A stretch of 64,000 nt of DNA from Promicromonospora sp. AC04 (GCF_003058225.1 NZ_QBUG01000001.1:744001-808000); one strand, 5' to 3'. Shown: positions 25,343 through 34,787, counted from the stretch's first letter. The notes: generated by a model not told the origin, from the letters alone. Numbers and translations: made by a program.

Positions 25343-25487
25343 GAGCTTGTCGAGACCCCACCCCGCCGGTCGAGCCTGTCGAGACCCGGTCAGGTCTCGA
25401 CAAGCTCGACCAACGAGCAGGACAGCTCGACCAACGAGCAGGACAGCTCGACCACCAAGCAGGACAGCTAGACCACCGAGCAGGACA
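25343..25487. repeat. Repeat region: GGTCTCGACAAGCTC inverted copies and four 21-bp tandem repeats
   Basis: GAGCTTGTCGAGACC (25343-25357) is an inverted copy of GGTCTCGACAAGCTC (25393-25407), with one more imperfect copy between (near 25370). Four 21-bp units of GCTCGACCAACGAGCAGGACA type follow at 25404, 25425, 25446 and 25467; the last two carry one to three changes. The unit starts with the end of the inverted-repeat sequence. This 310-bp gap between two convergent genes holds no gene. Confidence 0.8.
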
Positions 25488-25507
25488 GCCCGCCCGGCGG
25501 AACCGCG

Positions 25508-28066
25508 TCAGGCGTCCGCGGCCTGGGCCTTCAGGGCTCGCTCCGTGCCCGCCAGGGCCTCGACGACGAGCCGGCGCAGGGCCGGGGCCGCCTCGGCGTT
25601 CGCGTCCAGCCAGACGACCGTCGCGTCCCGCAACTCCGGCGAGGCCAGCGGGGCCGGGTAGAAGCCCTCGATGATCTCCTCGGCGATGTGGTAGCTGCGC
25701 TCGTCCCACACCTTGAGCACGGCGTCCAGGTAGGGCTGCACGACGTCGGCCAGCGGGGCCGGGTCGTTCACGTGCAGGAACCCGAGGCCGGTGTTCCGGA
25801 TGATCGCGTTCGGCACGTCGGCGGCGTCCACCACCGAGGACAGTGCGGCCAGCTTGCCCTCGATCGTGGGCTTGGCGGCCCTGGCGCGGGCGGCGGACTG
25901 GCGGCCCGTCGCGGTGTCGTCGGCGGCCAGCGTGGTGTCGATCTCCGCGTCGCCCGCCGCGCCGTTGAGCACCAGGCCCTCCAGCAGCTCCCAGCGCAGG
26001 TCGGTGTCGATCTCCAGCCCGTCGAGCGCGACCGAGCCGTCCAGCAGCCCGGACAGCGTGGCCACGTGCGCGGGCGTGGAGGCCACGTGCGCGAAGAACT
26101 TCACGAGTTGGAACTGCGTGTCCGAGGCGGCCTCGGCGTCGCCCACCAGGGACCAGAGTGTGTCGCCCACCTCTGCGAGCGTCTCTGCACGGGCCGACGG
26201 CGCCACGAACTGCTTGGCAGCCAGCACCATCTGGTTGAGCGTGGTGCGCAGCGTGGTCGACTCGGTCTCGCCGGCGATGCCGCCCAGCACGAGCTTCACG
26301 TACTCCGACGCCGGCACCTCGCCGTCGCGCACCGCGTCCCAGACCGAGCCCCACACCAGGGAGCGGGCCAGCGGGTCCGCGATGTCGGCCAGGTGCTCCA
26401 GCGCCACCGCGAGCGAGGACGGGTCGAGCCGGATCTTCGCGTACGCGAGGTCCGCGTCGTTGAGCAGCACGAGGGCCGGGCGGTCGAGCTCGACGAGCTC
26501 CTTCACGTCCGTCCGGGGGCCGTCGACGTCGACCTCGACGAAGTGGGTGCGCGCGAGCTCCCCGGCGTCGGACAGGCTGTAGAAGCCGATGCCGAGGCGG
26601 TGCGGGCGGATCGTGGGCCACTCGGCGGGCGCCGTCTGCTCCACGACGAACGACATGATGCGGCCGTGGCTGTCCGTCTCGATGACGGGACGCAGCGTGT
26701 TCACGCCTGCGGTCTCCAGCCAGAGCTTGGACCAGGCCTTGAGGTCGCGGCCGCTGGTGGCCTCGAGCTCGGTGAGCAGGTCCGGCAGCTCGGTGTTGCC
26801 CCACGCGTGCTTGCCGAAGTAGGCGGAGACGCCCGCGACGAAGGCGTCCCGGCCCACCCAGGCCACGAGCTGCTTGAGCACCGAGGCGCCCTTGGCGTAG
26901 GTGATGCCGTCGAAGTTGACCTGGACGTCCTCCAGGTCCTTGATCTCCGCGACGATCGGGTGCGTGGACGGCAGCTGGTCCTGCTTGTAGGCCCAGGACT
27001 TCTCCATCGCGGAGAACGTGGTCCAGGCCGCCTCCCACTCCGTGGCCTCGGCCGTGGCGAGCGTCGAGGCGTACTCGGCGAACGACTCGTTGAGCCACAG
27101 GTCGTTCCACCACTTCATGGTGACCAGGTCGCCGAACCACATGTGCGCCAGCTCGTGCAGGATCGTCACGACGCGGCGCTCACGCACGGCCTCGGTCACC
27201 TTGGAGCGGAACACGTACGACTCCGTGAAGGTCACGCAGCCCGCGTTCTCCATGGCGCCCATGTTGTACTCGGGCACGAAGAGCTGGTCGTACTTGGTGA
27301 ACGGGTACGGCACGCCGAACGTCGACTCGTAGAACTCGAAGCCCTGGCGGGTCTTCTCGAAGATGTAGTCGGCGTCGAAGTGCGCGGAGAGCGACTTGCG
27401 GCAGAACGCGCCGAGCGGGATCTCGCGGCCGTCCGACGACGTCAGCGACGAGCGGACCACCGCGTAGGGGCCGGCCACGAGCGCCGTGATGTACGTGGAG
27501 ATGCGGCCGGTGGGCTCGAACGTCCAGGTGGCGACGTCGCCATCGCTGGTCGAGCCGGCCGGGACCGGCTCCGGCGTCGGCTCGTTGCTCACGACCTCCC
27601 ACGCGGCGGGCGCGGTGACCGTGAACTGGAACGTGGCCTTGAGGTCGGGCTGCTCGAACGCCGCGAACACGCGGCGCGCGTCCGGCACCTCGAACTGGGT
27701 GTAGAGGTAGACCTCGCCGTCCACCGGGTCCACGAAGCGGTGCAGGCCCTCGCCCGTGTTCGTGTAGCCGCAGTCGGCGACGACGACGAGCTCGTTGTCG
27801 GCGGCCAGCCCGTCCAGGGCGATGCGGGAGTCGGCGAACACGACGGCGGGGTCCAGCTCGCGGCCGTTCAGCACCACGGACCGCACCGACGGGGCGACCA
27901 GGTCGACGAACGTCGCGGCGCCTTCCGTCGCGGTGAAGCGCACCGTCGTGGCGGACGCGAAAGTCTCCGGACCGGTGGTCAGGTCCAGTGCGATCTCGTA
28001 CGACTCGACCGATACCACGCCGGCTCGTTCGACCGCCTCGGCGCGAGTCAGGTTCTCTCCGGGCAC
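25508..28066 (-). CDS. pepN: Aminopeptidase N (M1 family)
   Basis: 852 residues, cytoplasmic, the usual length of actinobacterial PepN. GAMEN is at 270-274 (substrate amino group), and the zinc site is HELAH (304-308) with the third ligand Glu327 in WLNESFAEYAS. The C-terminal helical ERAP1-like domain covers about 520-840. It releases N-terminal residues from peptides. The GTG at 28066 is chosen: GGAGG lies 5-6 nt upstream and the protein begins PGENLTRAEA. In mycobacteria pepN (Rv2467) lies in the same neighbourhood as rpiB and glbO. Confidence 0.95.
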   Translation of the reverse strand: MPGENLTRAEAVERAGVVSVESYEIALDLTTGPETFASATTVRFTATEGAATFVDLVAPSVRSVVLNGRELDPAVVFADSRIALDGLAADNELVVVADCGYTNTGEGLHRFVDPVDGEVYLYTQFEVPDARRVFAAFEQPDLKATFQFTVTAPAAWEVVSNEPTPEPVPAGSTSDGDVATWTFEPTGRISTYITALVAGPYAVVRSSLTSSDGREIPLGAFCRKSLSAHFDADYIFEKTRQGFEFYESTFGVPYPFTKYDQLFVPEYNMGAMENAGCVTFTESYVFRSKVTEAVRERRVVTILHELAHMWFGDLVTMKWWNDLWLNESFAEYASTLATAEATEWEAAWTTFSAMEKSWAYKQDQLPSTHPIVAEIKDLEDVQVNFDGITYAKGASVLKQLVAWVGRDAFVAGVSAYFGKHAWGNTELPDLLTELEATSGRDLKAWSKLWLETAGVNTLRPVIETDSHGRIMSFVVEQTAPAEWPTIRPHRLGIGFYSLSDAGELARTHFVEVDVDGPRTDVKELVELDRPALVLLNDADLAYAKIRLDPSSLAVALEHLADIADPLARSLVWGSVWDAVRDGEVPASEYVKLVLGGIAGETESTTLRTTLNQMVLAAKQFVAPSARAETLAEVGDTLWSLVGDAEAASDTQFQLVKFFAHVASTPAHVATLSGLLDGSVALDGLEIDTDLRWELLEGLVLNGAAGDAEIDTTLAADDTATGRQSAARARAAKPTIEGKLAALSSVVDAADVPNAIIRNTGLGFLHVNDPAPLADVVQPYLDAVLKVWDERSYHIAEEIIEGFYPAPLASPELRDATVVWLDANAEAAPALRRLVVEALAGTERALKAQAADA

Positions 28067-28272
28067 GGGCCCTCCACGTCTGTCTTCTCGTGGGCACCGA
28101 CGGTGCCCCGCGCGTCCGAATGGCGCACGTTTTTGGTTGGCTTGCCGTCCGTGGTGTGAACTACCTGCGACGACCCGTCGATCATGCCACGCAGGAGTAA
28201 CAGCGAGTAACGCCTTTGTGTACGATCGACCGCGGTCGCCCGACCGACCGATTTGAGCCGAGGAGTTGCCCG

Positions 28273-29265
28273 ATGTCCGGCACTGTGCCGCCCCCGCCAC
28301 CGCCACCGGGTGGTAGCCCTGACGAGGAGCCGGTTGCTCCGAGCCAGGAGCAGCACCCGGCCACCGCGCCCACGCCTGCCCAGCAGGCACCGGTGCAGCG
28401 GGTATCCGCGGCAACGCGCAGGCCCCCCGCGATCTCGCCCGCGAACCAGTTCTCGCAGGCCGTTACCCCGGCGCCTGCCGCGCCGGGTGCGCCAGTGGTC
28501 CAGTCCGTGCACCGAGGCGGGGACCCGGGGCCGCAGCAGTACTACCCCGAGCAGTACCAGCAGGGCTACGCGCAGCCCCAGCCGGGTTACGCGCAGCCGC
28601 AGGCCCAGCAGGGTGGTCAGTACCCCCCGCAGGGCGGCGCCCAGTACCCCCCGCAGGTGTACCAGCCGCAGGGCTACGACCAGTACGGCCAGCCCGTCTA
28701 CGTGACCCAGGTGAACCAGCCCGAACGCAGGAAGCTCAGCCCCGGCTGGATCGCCTTCATCGCCCTGGACGTGCTGCTCGTGGTCGCCGCGATCGTGTTC
28801 GCGATCAACCTGCTCGGGTCCCCGAACGGTGCGACGGGGGGCAACCCGTCGGCGTCCGCGGAGCAGTCGACCGAGCCGGATGCCGAAGAGGGGCTGGAGA
28901 CCAACGGCGGGGCCGACGTCGAGACGTTCGCGGCGCCGTCGCTCAACATCACGTGCACGATCTCCGCGGACGCCGCCACGTGCGGCATCGCGGAGCTCGA
29001 CCGGGAGCCTGCCCCCGACGCCAGCTGCGGGGGCGCGTCCGGCTACGTCGCGAAGGTCGACCCGAGCGGCAACGTGACGCAGCCGTGCGTGGCCAAGCAG
29101 GACCAGCCCAAGAAGGCCGCCGGTGACACCGCGATCCTCCAGTACAACGAGACGAAGAAGGCCTACGGCTTCACGTGCTCCAGCGCGGACACCGGGATGA
29201 CGTGTGTCGCCGACGCGACCGGCAGCGGCTTCTCCATCGCCCGTGCGGGCATCGGCGAGGCCTGA
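28273..29265 (+). CDS. Single-pass membrane protein with Pro/Gln/Tyr-rich N-terminus and Cys-rich extracellular domain
   Basis: 330 residues. A long disordered cytoplasmic segment (1-155) is rich in Pro, Gln, Tyr and Gly, with repeats such as QPQPGYAQPQ and QYPPQ. One membrane helix (about 158-181) and an extracellular domain (182-330) follow. The extracellular part has six Cys in the order TCTISADAATC, ASCGG, QPC, and YGFTCSSADTGMTCVAD. The last motif resembles the DUF6636-type exported domain of actinobacteria. ATG 28273 follows AGGAG. The cytoplasmic tail style is seen in proteins that work with Ser/Thr kinases or division proteins, but no function is known. Confidence 0.65.
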   Translation: MSGTVPPPPPPPGGSPDEEPVAPSQEQHPATAPTPAQQAPVQRVSAATRRPPAISPANQFSQAVTPAPAAPGAPVVQSVHRGGDPGPQQYYPEQYQQGYAQPQPGYAQPQAQQGGQYPPQGGAQYPPQVYQPQGYDQYGQPVYVTQVNQPERRKLSPGWIAFIALDVLLVVAAIVFAINLLGSPNGATGGNPSASAEQSTEPDAEEGLETNGGADVETFAAPSLNITCTISADAATCGIAELDREPAPDASCGGASGYVAKVDPSGNVTQPCVAKQDQPKKAAGDTAILQYNETKKAYGFTCSSADTGMTCVADATGSGFSIARAGIGEA

Positions 29266-29280
29266 CCCGCCGCCAGGCCA

Positions 29281-29357
29281 GAAAGTCCTCGACCACCCAG
29301 CGATCGGGCCCGAAGCTCACGTGAGTTTCGGGCCCGGTCGCTGGGTACAACACTTTC
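29281..29357. terminator. 25-bp inverted repeat with flanking arms between convergent genes
   Basis: 29296-29320 pairs with 29321-29345 over 25 positions with no mismatch (two wobble pairs). The centre CACGTG serves as the turn. An outer GAAAGT/ACTTTC pair (29281 and 29352) extends the structure. It lies between the stop codons of the membrane protein gene and malQ. Confidence 0.75.
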
Positions 29358-29381
29358 GGCGAGGACGGCGGGCTCAGGCGA

Positions 29382-31655
29382 CTACTTCGCCGGCTCCGGG
29401 TCCTCCTCGTTCATGACGGTCACCAACGACCGCAGGCGCGCGTTGCTGAACAGGTCCTCCAGGAGCACCACGCTCCCCGCGGAGTCCGCGAGCGGCACCT
29501 TCCAGTTCGGGTACTCGGTGTCGGTACCGGGCTGGTTCTGCGCGCGGCGCTCGCCCACTGCATCGGTCAGGTACACCCCGACCAGCGCGGACGGCGTGTC
29601 CTTGAGGTAGCGGTGCAGGCCTTCGACCAGCTCGCGCTCGGACGGGGCGAAGGTCGTCAGGCCGCGGCGGGACAGCGCCTCGACGAGCGACTCCCGCTCC
29701 GCGCGCGCCCGTCCCCGCAGGATCGTCGCGTCCTCCGTGAGCAGCCCGAGCCGCTCCCGCAGGTCCACGTGCTCCCCCGCGAGGTAGCCGGCCGTGGGCG
29801 GCAGGTCGTGGGTCGTCACGGTGGCCAGCGCCGCGCTGCGGTAGGCCTCCGGCTCGACGGGCGCACCGGCGTCGTCCCGCTCGAAGAGCAGCACCGACGT
29901 GCCCAGGATGCCGCGCTCCGCGAGGTAGTCGCGGATCCAGGGCTCGAACGTGCCGAGGTCCTCGCCGATCACCGCCACCCCGGCGCGCTGCGCCTCCAGG
30001 CACAAGATGCCGATCAGGGCCTCGTGGTCGTAGGTGACGTACGCACCGGCCGACGCCCGCGCGCCGCCCGGGATCCACCACAGGCGGAAGAGCCCGAGCA
30101 CGTGGTCGACGCGCAGCGCGCCGCAGTGCCGCAGCACGGTGCGCAGCATCTCGCGGTAGGGCGCGTAACCCACCTTCGCGAGCGCGCGCGGGTGCCACGG
30201 CGGCTGGGACCAGTTCTGGCCCTGCTGGTTGTACATGTCCGGCGGGGCGCCGACGGACACGCCTTGGGCGAGGACGCCGGAGTCGGCCCAGGCGTCGGCG
30301 CCGTCCGGGGAGGAGCCGACGGCGAGGTCCTTGAGCACGCCCACCCGCATGCCGGCGTCGAGCCCTGCGCGGTGCGCGGCGCGCAGCTGCTCGTCGGCCA
30401 CCCACTGCAGCCAGCAGTAGAACTGGACGCGGTCCGACAGGGCGCTGCGCAGCGTCGTCACGCCCGACGAACCGGGGTCGGCCAGCTCCCTCGGCCAGTC
30501 CCGGCCGTCGAGGTGCTCCTTGATGGCGCACCAGGTCGCGAAGTCGACCAGGCCCCGACCCTGCGCGAGCACGAACTCGTCGAACGCCGTCTGCCGGGCG
30601 GCCGAGCGCGGCGCCGTGTACACGACCTCGAGGGCCGCCTTCTTGGCCTCCCAGATGGCGTCCCGGTCGATCGGCCCGGAGTCCTCGGACAGCTCCCGGA
30701 CGGGCTCGGCGGCCCACTCCACGAGCGAGCGGTCGGCGGCCGACAGGTACGCCGTCTCACGGATGTCCTCGACGCGGATGTACAGCGGCGACATGAACCG
30801 GCGCGACGTCGGCAGGTACGGGCTCGGCGTCAGCGGCGACACCGGCTCGGTCCCGTGCAGCGGGTTGATCGCGACGAAGTCGGCCCCGCCGTTGTGCGCC
30901 GTCTGCCAGGCCAGGTCGCCCAGGTCGGCGAGGTCGCCCATGCCCCAGGAGTCCCGGGACCGCACCGAGTAGAGCTGGACCATGAAGCCCCAGGCCTGCT
31001 TGCGGGCGATCTTCTTGCGCAGCTCCAGCCGCTCGGGCGTCACCACGAGCGTGGCCTGCGCCGTCTGCCCGCCCGACTCGGCGTGCAGCGTGTGCCAGCC
31101 GAGCGGCAGGCTGTCGGGGAGGGTGAACGTCGCCCGGCCGACCTTGCGGCTGTCCACGGTGCGCGGCTCGGCGTAGACATCGGCCTGGCGCAGCGGCACG
31201 CGCGTACGCCGCACGACGGCGAACGAGCCGGTGGCCGTCGGCTGCGGCGCCGACACGCGCCACGGCGTGGCGCTCGTGGGCACGGCGGGCGTCTCGGTCT
31301 GCTCGAGCTCGACCCATGCGGTCACGTCGGCGCCGTCGGCGACGTGCACCGGGATCTGCACCTCGGTGCCCTCCCGCGTCACGACGACGGGCGGGAGCAT
31401 CGCGCGCCACTCGTCGTCGCGGACCCGGTCCAGGCTTGCCGCGACGGCCCCGGGCGTCGACGACTGCACGCCGAGCGCTTCCAGCACCGCGACGAGCGTC
31501 GAGGCACTGACCTGCTGCAGGACGCCGTCGTGGTCGGTGTACTCGCACTGCACGCCGTGGGCGGACGCCAGCTCGGCCAGCTCCGGCGGCACGGTGGAGC
31601 CGTCCCCGGTGGATCCGGTCATCGGTTCGTCGGTCACAAGGAAAGATCCTGCCAT
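29382..31655 (-). CDS. malQ: 4-alpha-glucanotransferase (amylomaltase), GH77
   Basis: 757 residues. An N-terminal beta-rich extension of about 220 residues is common in actinobacterial MalQ. The GH77 barrel follows (WGFMVQLYSVRSRDSWGMGD, the nucleophile region ALRVDHVLGLFRLWWIPGG, GEDLGTFEPW with the acid/base Glu, and VTTHDLPPTAGYL). It transfers alpha-1,4-glucan segments in maltodextrin and glycogen metabolism. Start choice is uncertain: the ATG at 31655, a GTG at 31637 (AGGA upstream) and an ATG at 31622 are all in frame. No partner mal genes are nearby. Confidence 0.92.
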   Translation of the reverse strand: MAGSFLVTDEPMTGSTGDGSTVPPELAELASAHGVQCEYTDHDGVLQQVSASTLVAVLEALGVQSSTPGAVAASLDRVRDDEWRAMLPPVVVTREGTEVQIPVHVADGADVTAWVELEQTETPAVPTSATPWRVSAPQPTATGSFAVVRRTRVPLRQADVYAEPRTVDSRKVGRATFTLPDSLPLGWHTLHAESGGQTAQATLVVTPERLELRKKIARKQAWGFMVQLYSVRSRDSWGMGDLADLGDLAWQTAHNGGADFVAINPLHGTEPVSPLTPSPYLPTSRRFMSPLYIRVEDIRETAYLSAADRSLVEWAAEPVRELSEDSGPIDRDAIWEAKKAALEVVYTAPRSAARQTAFDEFVLAQGRGLVDFATWCAIKEHLDGRDWPRELADPGSSGVTTLRSALSDRVQFYCWLQWVADEQLRAAHRAGLDAGMRVGVLKDLAVGSSPDGADAWADSGVLAQGVSVGAPPDMYNQQGQNWSQPPWHPRALAKVGYAPYREMLRTVLRHCGALRVDHVLGLFRLWWIPGGARASAGAYVTYDHEALIGILCLEAQRAGVAVIGEDLGTFEPWIRDYLAERGILGTSVLLFERDDAGAPVEPEAYRSAALATVTTHDLPPTAGYLAGEHVDLRERLGLLTEDATILRGRARAERESLVEALSRRGLTTFAPSERELVEGLHRYLKDTPSALVGVYLTDAVGERRAQNQPGTDTEYPNWKVPLADSAGSVVLLEDLFSNARLRSLVTVMNEEDPEPAK

Positions 31656-31705
31656 CTACCGGCGCTCACCGGGCGCAACCAGGCCCAGAAATCCGCCCCG
31701 CCGCG

Positions 31706-32797
31706 TCAGATGACGCCCGGCGTGTCCCCCGCGACGTGCTCGTCACGCTCGTCGAACGGCACCGGCGCCGAGCGCGCGACGATCCCCTCGTTCAGCAGGG
31801 CGGAGTGGGCCGCTACGCGCAGCGCCCGCGCGACCGGCCACTGCTGGGCGGGGCGCACCTGGGCGTGCAGCGTGAAGGTGAGGCCCGTGCTGTCGACGGC
31901 GTCGACGCCGCGCACCGACGGGGTCTCCAGGAGGCTGTCGGCGAGCTCCGGGTCGTTCTTCACCTGGTCGACGGCGCGGCCGAGCGCCGCGCGCACGGCG
32001 TCGATGTCCGTCCCCAGCGGGACCTGCACCGAGGCGACCGCGCGGCTCCACTCCTGGGTGCGGTTGCCCGCGCGCAGGATCTCGCCGTTGCGGACGTACC
32101 AGAGGGTGCCATCGAACGCCCGCACCTGGGTGAGCCGCAGGCCCATCGCCTCGACGGTGCCGATCACGCCGCCCCCGAGGTCGACGTTGTCGCCGACGCC
32201 GAACTGGTCCTCGATGAGCAGGAGGATGCCGGCCAGGAAGTCCTTGACGAGGCTCTGCGCGCCGAAACCGATGGCGACGCCGACCACCCCTGCGCCGGCC
32301 AGCAGCGGCGCGACGTCCCAGCCGATCGTCTGCAGGATCGAGAGCAGCATGATCGTGCCGATCACGATGTTGACCGAGGAGGTCAGCACCGAGCCAACGG
32401 TCCGCGCGCGCTGGGCGCGCCGCTCGGCGACGCGCGGGTTGGTCGCACCGAGCACGTCGGCGAGGGCCTGCGGCGACATCAGCATGTTCTTGCGCCGGCG
32501 CTTCTTCCCGCCCTGCGCGGGTATGGCGCCGGGCATGGCACCCGGTGCGGTGCTGGGAATCGCGCCGGTGGTGGTGCCGACGGGGTCGGGGTCGCTCTGG
32601 ACCACCGTCCTGGGCTTCTGCTGGCCGGTGGCGATGCGCTCGGTGAGGGCGGCGACGACGCGCCGCAGCACGGCGATCGTGACCATGCCGATCACGAGGA
32701 TCAGGATGATCTTCAGGGGCCGGTCACCGAACCAGGCCCAGAAATCCTCGGCACTGTCGAACACGGAGGCAGCAAGAGACTCGAACACGGCTGCCAA
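31706..32797 (-). CDS. mscS: Small-conductance mechanosensitive channel (MscS family)
   Basis: 363 residues. The first membrane helix is about 27-47, followed by a long cytoplasmic loop (50-130) rich in Pro/Gly/Ala with a basic patch KKRRRK. The core helices follow (SVNIVIGTIMLLSILQTIGW). The pore-lining helix TM3 is AGAGVVGVAIGFGAQSLVKD then FLAGILLLIEDQF, followed by the beta domain (VGDNVDLGGGVIGTVEAMGL) and the alpha/beta tail. It opens on membrane tension to release solutes during osmotic downshock. It follows malQ on the minus strand with 50 bp between and is probably separate. Confidence 0.9.
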   Translation of the reverse strand: MAAVFESLAASVFDSAEDFWAWFGDRPLKIILILVIGMVTIAVLRRVVAALTERIATGQQKPRTVVQSDPDPVGTTTGAIPSTAPGAMPGAIPAQGGKKRRRKNMLMSPQALADVLGATNPRVAERRAQRARTVGSVLTSSVNIVIGTIMLLSILQTIGWDVAPLLAGAGVVGVAIGFGAQSLVKDFLAGILLLIEDQFGVGDNVDLGGGVIGTVEAMGLRLTQVRAFDGTLWYVRNGEILRAGNRTQEWSRAVASVQVPLGTDIDAVRAALGRAVDQVKNDPELADSLLETPSVRGVDAVDSTGLTFTLHAQVRPAQQWPVARALRVAAHSALLNEGIVARSAPVPFDERDEHVAGDTPGVI

Positions 32798-32917
32798 CCT
32801 ACTCGGGTTCGGGAGCAGGACCGGACATCCTCAGCCGGGTCCGGCGGACTCCTGCGCGACCTTCACAGGCCGTTCGCGTCGGGGGCGCAGGCCGTCGCTC
32901 GATCGTGAAACAGGTCA

Positions 32918-32943
32918 CGGGCCCGGGGATACGCCCGGGCCCG
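32918..32943 (-). terminator. Terminator hairpin after the PTS EIIB gene
   Basis: CGGGCCCGGG (32918-32927) is complementary to 32934-32943 with a 6-nt loop. It lies downstream of the stop of the minus-strand EIIB gene. Confidence 0.6.
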
Positions 32944-32980
32944 CGCAAGTCACCTTCTCACGGTCACATCCTGCTCGTGG

Positions 32981-33214
32981 TCAGACTCTGAGCGTGTCGA
33001 GCTCCGCCGCGAGGTTGTCGGCCTCCGGGCCGACGATCACCTGGACCACCCTGCCGGACCGGACCACGCCGAACGCTCCCGACGACTTCAGTCCGGGCTC
33101 GTCCACGAGGGACGGATCGCTCACCTCGACTCGGAGCCGGGTGATGCACGGTTCCAGCTCGACGACGTTCGAGGTTCCCCCGAGTGCCGCAAGGATCTGG
33201 TCAGCCTTGGTCAT
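32981..33214 (-). CDS. Stand-alone PTS EIIB domain (glucose/sucrose type)
   Basis: 77 residues, a complete EIIB domain of the glucose superfamily. MTKADQILAALGGTSNVVEL leads to the phosphorylated cysteine at EPCITRLRVEV (Cys23). The domain passes phosphate from EIIA to the sugar via EIIC. It is encoded alone, with no EIIA or EIIC gene next to it, so it must serve a permease elsewhere, as for NagF/Crr-type separate subunits of actinobacteria. AGTTGAG lies before the ATG. Confidence 0.85.
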   Translation of the reverse strand: MTKADQILAALGGTSNVVELEPCITRLRVEVSDPSLVDEPGLKSSGAFGVVRSGRVVQVIVGPEADNLAAELDTLRV

Positions 33215-33360
33215 GTCTCAACTCCCACCGTGCGTCGCTGCAGGTTTGGGTTACACCCTATCTGTGCTGGCAAGCCTTTCGCCCGGGCAATTGTCGACTC
33301 GCTCACATGCGACTCAGTTTCACGAAACCGTCATAGTCCGTGTCACAGGCGGGTGGCAGG

Positions 33361-33753
33361 ATGACGGACGTGACACAGGATTCCTTCTTCGACGCCGTCG
33401 GCGGCCACGACACGTTCGTGCGCCTCGTCGACGCGTTCTACGACGGCGTCGCTGACGACCCGGTGCTGCGCCCCATGTACCCCGAGGAGGACCTGGGGCC
33501 GGCGAAGGAGCGTCTGACGATGTTCCTCGAGCAGTACTGGGGCGGACCGGGCACCTACTCCGCGCAGCGCGGGCACCCGCGCCTGCGGATGCGGCACATG
33601 CCGTTCAAGGTGAACCCCGACGCCCGCGACCGTTGGCTCGCGCACATGCGGACCGCCGTCGACTCCCTCGGCCTCGCGCCGATCCACGAGTCGCAGCTGT
33701 GGGACTACCTGGAGCGCGCGGCGTTCAGCATGATCAACACGTTCGAAGACTGA
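33361..33753 (+). CDS. glbO: Group II truncated haemoglobin (TrHbO)
   Basis: 130 residues with the 2-over-2 globin fold. Diagnostic elements are [29 protein letters not shown], the proximal histidine His79 in RMRHMPFKV, and Trp92 (the conserved G8 Trp) in RWLAHM. TrHbO binds O2 and handles NO or peroxide, and in mycobacteria helps respiration at the membrane. ATG 33361 follows GGTGGCAGG closely; a GTG at 33340 is also in frame. It lies between pepN and the thioesterase genes, in the same order as in M. tuberculosis (Rv2470). Confidence 0.93.
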   Translation: MTDVTQDSFFDAVGGHDTFVRLVDAFYDGVADDPVLRPMYPEEDLGPAKERLTMFLEQYWGGPGTYSAQRGHPRLRMRHMPFKVNPDARDRWLAHMRTAVDSLGLAPIHESQLWDYLERAAFSMINTFED

Positions 33754-33793
33754 CCAGCAGACAGACCATAGGACCGAAGGAGAACGCCCGCCC

Positions 33794-34753
33794 GTGGACG
33801 CCACCACCCCTGAGACGATCGCCGGCGACGCCCTGTCGGACCGTGGGCCCGATGCGCTCGACCGCCTGCTGCAGGTGCTCGACCTGCGGCACCTCGAGGG
33901 CTGGGGACCGCGCGGCGAGGAGGACGTGCTGCGCGGGAACAGCATGCCCGCCCTGGCCAACCGCGCCTACGGCGGCCAGGTGCTCGCGCAGGCCATCCTG
34001 GCCGCGGACCGCACGGTGCCCGACGGCCGCCTGATCCACTCCCTGCACGGCTACTTCCTGCGCGAGGGACGGGTCGAGGAACCCATCGACTTCGCGGTGG
34101 AACGGCTGCGCGACGGGCGCTCGTTCAGCGCCCGGCGCACCCACGCGATCCAGTTCGGCAAGCCGATCCTGTCGATGATCGCCTCCTTCCAGGAGGACCA
34201 GCCGGGTTACGAGCACGCCGAACCGATGCCCGACGGCGTCCCCGCGCCCGACGAGGTCGGCTCCGCGTTCGACGAGCTCGGCGCCCTGCCGGAGGGCGCC
34301 GACATCCGCGCCCAGTTCTGGGCGGACTCGCCGTTCGAGCTGCGGCACGTGGGCGGGTCGCTGTACCTGCACCCGGACGCCGCGGTGGCGCACGGCGGCA
34401 CGCCGCCCGCCACGCAGCTCGTTTGGATGCGCACGCGCCGGCCGCTCGGTATCAAGGACCAGTCGATGCACCGCGCCCTGCTGGCCTACGCCTGCGACCA
34501 GCTCATGCTGGAGCCCGCCATGCGCGCCGCGGGAAAGTCCTGGCAGGACGTCGCCGCCACGGTGCCCATGGCCAGCCTCGACCACGGCATGTGGTGGCAC
34601 CGCGACGTCCAGGTGGACGAGTGGATGCTGTTCGTGCAGTCCTCGCCGACTGCGCAGGGCGGCCGCGCCCTGGGGACCGCCAAGGTCTACACGCAGGACG
34701 GCGCCCTCGTGGCCTCGGCGGGCCAGGAGGGCATGATCCGCCTGCCCGCTTAG
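33794..34753 (+). CDS. tesB: Acyl-CoA thioesterase II (TesB-like)
   Basis: 319 residues forming two hotdog domains. The pattern RAYGGQVLAQAILAADRTVP (N-terminal), VERLRDGRSFSARRTHAIQ, and the C-terminal YACDQLMLEPA and SLDHGMWWHRDVQVDEWML are typical of TesB. The catalytic Asp is expected in the second domain. It cleaves acyl-CoA to free acid. The GTG start at 33794 follows GAAGGAG, though the spacing is wide. It is 40 bp downstream of glbO on the same strand, so they may be co-transcribed. Confidence 0.92.
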   Translation: MDATTPETIAGDALSDRGPDALDRLLQVLDLRHLEGWGPRGEEDVLRGNSMPALANRAYGGQVLAQAILAADRTVPDGRLIHSLHGYFLREGRVEEPIDFAVERLRDGRSFSARRTHAIQFGKPILSMIASFQEDQPGYEHAEPMPDGVPAPDEVGSAFDELGALPEGADIRAQFWADSPFELRHVGGSLYLHPDAAVAHGGTPPATQLVWMRTRRPLGIKDQSMHRALLAYACDQLMLEPAMRAAGKSWQDVAATVPMASLDHGMWWHRDVQVDEWMLFVQSSPTAQGGRALGTAKVYTQDGALVASAGQEGMIRLPA

Positions 34754-34787
34754 GCCTGCTCGACCCGCTCAACCCGCTCGGGCCCGT

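Noticed and set aside
25404-25487. Possible CRISPR array
   Set aside because: The four 21-bp units are directly adjacent without unique spacers, and no cas gene is in the window. This is a simple tandem repeat.
29613-33455. 1280-residue plus-strand ORF across malQ, mscS and the EIIB gene
   Set aside because: It spans three well-supported minus-strand genes and has no recognisable domain, so it is a GC-driven open frame.
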